Assembly (NCBI RefSeq): GCF_019399895.1
Contig: NC_091871.1
Location: forward strand, 4,803,001 to 4,867,000
DNA: 64,000 nucleotides
From: Cardiocondyla obscurior
Taxonomy: Eukaryota > Arthropoda > Insecta > Hymenoptera > Formicidae
Direction of reading: 5' to 3'
Both the position numbers and the translations under genes were made by a program. The notes under the pieces are model-generated. The model ran no database searches, was not told where the DNA came from, and saw only the letters and a list, made by a program, of their open reading frames with translations. Every line of letters starts with the position of its first letter. The stretch's first letter is position 1. This document shows, piece after piece, positions 60,601 through 64,000 of the stretch.

Positions 60601-61225
60601 CAAGATGCAAGGCGCTAAACGCGTCTCTCGAGCGGTTTACGCTTACGCAGTACTTGCGTGCTCGTCGAGAAACACAGCTCGTTGTACCAGTGGATAACTA
60701 CGGACCTGAGCTGGTCTCACGGCCGAGGGCCTTTCAACTCGGCCCGTATTTCTCGTACAGTCTCTTGCAAGGTGTGGTTCTCGACGCTGTCGACGGAAGT
60801 ATGCCGCCGCGAGATCAACAAGTGCCGCGCGAGATCCACGTCCGGCGAACGATCGATTCAGCGGGTCGCTCAGTCTCCGTTTAGATTTTCTACGTAACGC
60901 GTTTAAAGTTGCGACAAGTGCGCGTCTCTTTTTTTTATTTATTTCTTATTGTTTCCGGAGTTCCTCGCACGACCGTGAGGAATACAGGATCGAGATCTCG
61001 CTCGACCGGAAGAACGCGTCCGCGGTAGCGTCGAAGAACTACGATCGACCGAAGCGCAATCGATGGACGACGCTGTCTCGGGCTCAGTGAATTAGTGCGC
61101 GCGTGTTCGATAATAGCCGGCGCCGCCGCTACACACGTGATATTCTCGAAATTGTTTGGCGCGTGTTACATCGTGGTGAACGTCGTCCAGTGGATAATTC
61201 GCATTCGCGATGGAAATAAGAAACG
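60600..61225 (+). other. Possible first exon of a plus-strand gene running off the window
   Basis: A CpG-rich block of about 600 bp ends at 61225 before the consensus donor GTGAGT. An ATG at 61210 opens 16 coding bases before it (MEIRN, phase 1). No matching second exon was found before 64000, so it could equally be a 5' UTR exon of a gene with a long first intron. Frames inside it show no domain. Confidence 0.4.
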
Positions 61226-64000
61226 GTGAGTGATAGTCGCAAACACGGATTTCAGCCTCGATAGCTACAGTCAATTGAATCAAGTTATGTAAGAGTCATT
61301 TTCATTATTTTTAGTTCCCAGAAGAGAAAAAAAAGATATTTTTTAATTTGAGGTATATTAAAAGTGAGATTAATTAATTTTAAATAATTTTAGAACGGAT
61401 GTGTCTATTTAATTTTGAAATTAAAAGTTGCAAGGATAATATAAACGCAAATTTAATTTTTCTTGGGTGGGAAACTGACGTTCATAATCGTAAAAAAAAG
61501 AAGAAGGTATGTAACTCGGCTATTTAACAAGTTATGCTCTCGAAAAATACTATCTTTTCTGAAAGCATGCTGGGATGTTATCGACCTTTTCGCAATATAT
61601 TTCAAGATTAATGAACTAATAGGTCATATTGTTGTTTAAATTAGCTTGATAAAATCGACTTTGAAACTGCTAAAGAGTAACTTTTCTTACATCACTTTCT
61701 TATTTAAAAAAATTAACTAGCGATTTATAAACTAACGTATCGATTTAAGAATTAATAAATAATATATTGTAAAATTAAAATAAACATTTTTTCTCTATTT
61801 TTCCGTACACGATAAATAAATTATAAATTATAATTTGTGAAATAGCATTATCAAAAGCTACTATGAGATATTCATGAAAAATTCAACTACCTCCTCCTAT
61901 ACAAACGTGACTACGATTTTAATTTTTTTCCCGTCCGCGGTAGACGAATTTTGTAATTATAAACTTTAAAATGGTTAAAATGATTCTGTCATTATAAGTG
62001 TTTCTTTTTTTTTGTTACATAGAAATATACAAAATATGTTACTTTTATAATAAAATTAATTATTCTTAGTTTTATGTAAATTTGATTGGAATATTCTGTT
62101 TTAAGAAAGAATTATCACATTTGGCTTAATGTTGTACATATACATATATCATTAGAAATGCATAAATATGTCGTTTCTTTATACATACAATAAACGTGGA
62201 AGAATTTACCGATCACATTTTTTTAATGCGAATTATCAATGTGGATTACGGACGTATGGTATTTCCGCGATGATAAGCAAAAGATCGAGTGGATTCACTA
62301 AATCCTAAATGTCTTCAATCGCTTTAGGGTTCATTTCTTCGATGTCGAGTAACTTTAATCACGAGGCCAATGGACTTTCTGTCTCTTTTCCTACATACAA
62401 AGATTTAATTTCGAAAGAGGTACCGAGACGATTAAATTACGGGTAAAGTTAATCGACTTTGGAGAAATCGTCTCATTCTTTTTCTTTTCTTTTTTTTTTT
62501 ACTTCATTACATAGATACGCTATTTCTTATTCTGGTGCAATCATTCATGCAATGATTCACTATTGGGTTTTACCGTCTATAACAATTAGTCATCTTCAAG
62601 AATTAACTGAAAAATTATTAATTATAAAACAAAATCATTAATAGTTTATTTTTAATTATAGTTCCAAAAAAATGTAGACAACTTGTGCATGTATTCATGA
62701 AAACATTATATCATGAATTTTCGTATTATCTCATTGTAAATTCCTTCATATTTATCTTATGTATAAAAAAATTACAGATTATATTCTTAATTTGCTAAAA
62801 TGTAAATATGTATATGTACACCATAAAAATTTGTTTAATTATTACGTAGACAAGGGAAAATATTGTCAGTTGCAATGTTTCTATTACTTAAATTATAAAT
62901 TAATAAATAATTTATTTAAATTGAGTTCTTCTATAACTCTCCTCAGATATATGTATATATATATATATATTTTTTTTTTTTGATAACGTGCATTTAAATT
63001 TACTTTAAAAATAAACTGATAGTAGAGAGATATTGTGAGACACGATAAATAGAATCAGATACCAAATAATGTATGTCGTGTTCATGTCCATCTTTAGACA
63101 TTGATTACTCTAACTGGTTGACTCAACCAGTTTACAAGACAAAGCGAAACAATCGGAGCAAGATCGATGAGCTGAGGAGAGCGCTGCGCTCATTAAAGAG
63201 GAGGCCGTTAGGAATAATTGCGGCGGCGATGAATGACGTTTCCCTGAATTCTTACTCGGTGGTCCCTGGCTTACGTAACCGATAAAATAATTTGCGGTTT
63301 GGCGTACTGACGCGAGAGTAATGTTCGGCATGGAAATTCTAGGACACCAGAGCGACGTAACCATGGCGATGTGTTCGCCAAACACGGAAGACGAAAGCAC
63401 GATACTTTGTTCGCCTGATGACATTCGGAATGGTAGAAACTTGCGAGTAGCACGAATACAATTAAATGTATCTCATTCGAAGAAACATGTCGTGAATATT
63501 TAGTCACTTTACGACTTGATATACAATACATTCAAAAGAAACTTGCAACTGAATTAGGAGTGCCTTGTTTTAATTTGATTCGGGGTCTAAAATGCACAAA
63601 AAGATTTTACGTAAAACTTATTTTAAATTAATTAAAAAAAAAAAAAAAATTAAACTTAAAAGTAATAAATAAATTGGAACAGATAAATTATATCCATATA
63701 AAAAGCTTGATAATGTGTGCCTCAAACTCTTTTAACATATTTTTAAAACATTTTATTTCACGCAAATTTGACGCTTGTAATACGAGAAATATAGTTATTT
63801 TGTAAAAGCTACTTGTGCTACGAAATTAAAATGTAATTAAATTAAAAGGTATTTGAAAATTAGGGCGTGTATGGGCGTTTGTTAGTAATCTTTTATATTT
63901 GTTAAGTGTATCATTAGTAATTAATTACCTTCAACCTAGTTCGTGGTCTAATTTTAAATAGCTACTTTACATTAATTATATAAAATTAAATAAATATTGT
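61226..64000. other. AT-rich region, no confident gene
   Basis: Probably intron or intergenic. Features are short AT runs, the Grainyhead-like palindrome at 63112, and a GC-richer block at about 63070-63500 that is open in several frames on both strands without a recognisable domain; a conserved noncoding element is as likely as a gene. Confidence 0.45.
63112..63132. promoter_or_regulatory. Perfect inverted repeat with two Grainyhead-like sites
   Basis: AACTGGTTGA, one base, then TCAACCAGTT. Each arm contains ACTGGTT, which fits the Grainyhead-family half site (WCHGGTT). Assignment is by eye. Confidence 0.4.

Noticed and set aside
63073..63531. Frames of 60-104 codons on both strands near the right end
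   Set aside because: Open on both strands at once, no domain, no splice context; a conserved noncoding block is as likely.

Overview
The window looks like a piece of insect nuclear genome, most likely a hymenopteran and possibly an ant. The support is indirect: short AT-rich introns with GT/AG borders, AT-rich spacers broken by CpG-rich islands, and insect-type conserved genes. The species cannot be read from the sequence. Eleven protein-coding genes are modelled. Exon junctions were checked by hand for splice dinucleotides and reading phase; in all but one gene the exon lengths add up to a clean reading frame.

Layout. 0-10 kb is a block of housekeeping genes: GPN1 (minus), NOC2 (plus) and CPSF2/CPSF100 (plus). 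9.8-14 kb is repeat-rich: a 2.6 kb composite element bounded by inverted copies of one module, holding a tandem duplication and a ~440 bp foldback; then a five-copy ~134 bp satellite, two adjacent perfect palindromes, and a second copy of a repeat first seen at 2.1 kb. 14.3-15.6 kb is a single-exon GT92-like glycosyltransferase gene with a substituted DxD site. 16.3-18.2 kb is p47/NSFL1C (minus). 18.6-30.2 kb is one uninterrupted 3,882-residue axonemal dynein heavy-chain frame (minus) whose AAA1 Walker B motif is altered. 30.9-33.1 kb is CWC27 (plus). 34.1-39.0 kb is a two-TM protein with probable APD1-4-type domains (plus).

39-47 kb is gene-poor. It holds more copies of the splice-module repeat (44.4-45.3 kb), microsatellites, CpG-rich islands and a possible enhancer. 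47.0-49.6 kb is a TAL1/HLH3B-type bHLH factor (plus). 50.7-58.6 kb contains a serine/arginine-rich disordered protein gene (minus) with, inside its inferred 5.3 kb first intron, a complete nine-exon same-strand gene (53.9-57.9 kb, possibly DUF4804). 58.6-64 kb has no confident gene: a CpG-rich block at 60.6-61.2 kb ends in a strong donor and may be the first exon of a plus-strand gene continuing beyond the window, and a Grainyhead-like palindrome lies at 63.1 kb.

The genes do not form an operon-like unit. They cover RNA metabolism (GPN1, NOC2, CPSF2, CWC27), AAA ATPase biology (p47, dynein) and development (HLH3B). The strongest leads are the dynein gene, the nested gene pair, the GT92 protein and the splice-module repeat family.
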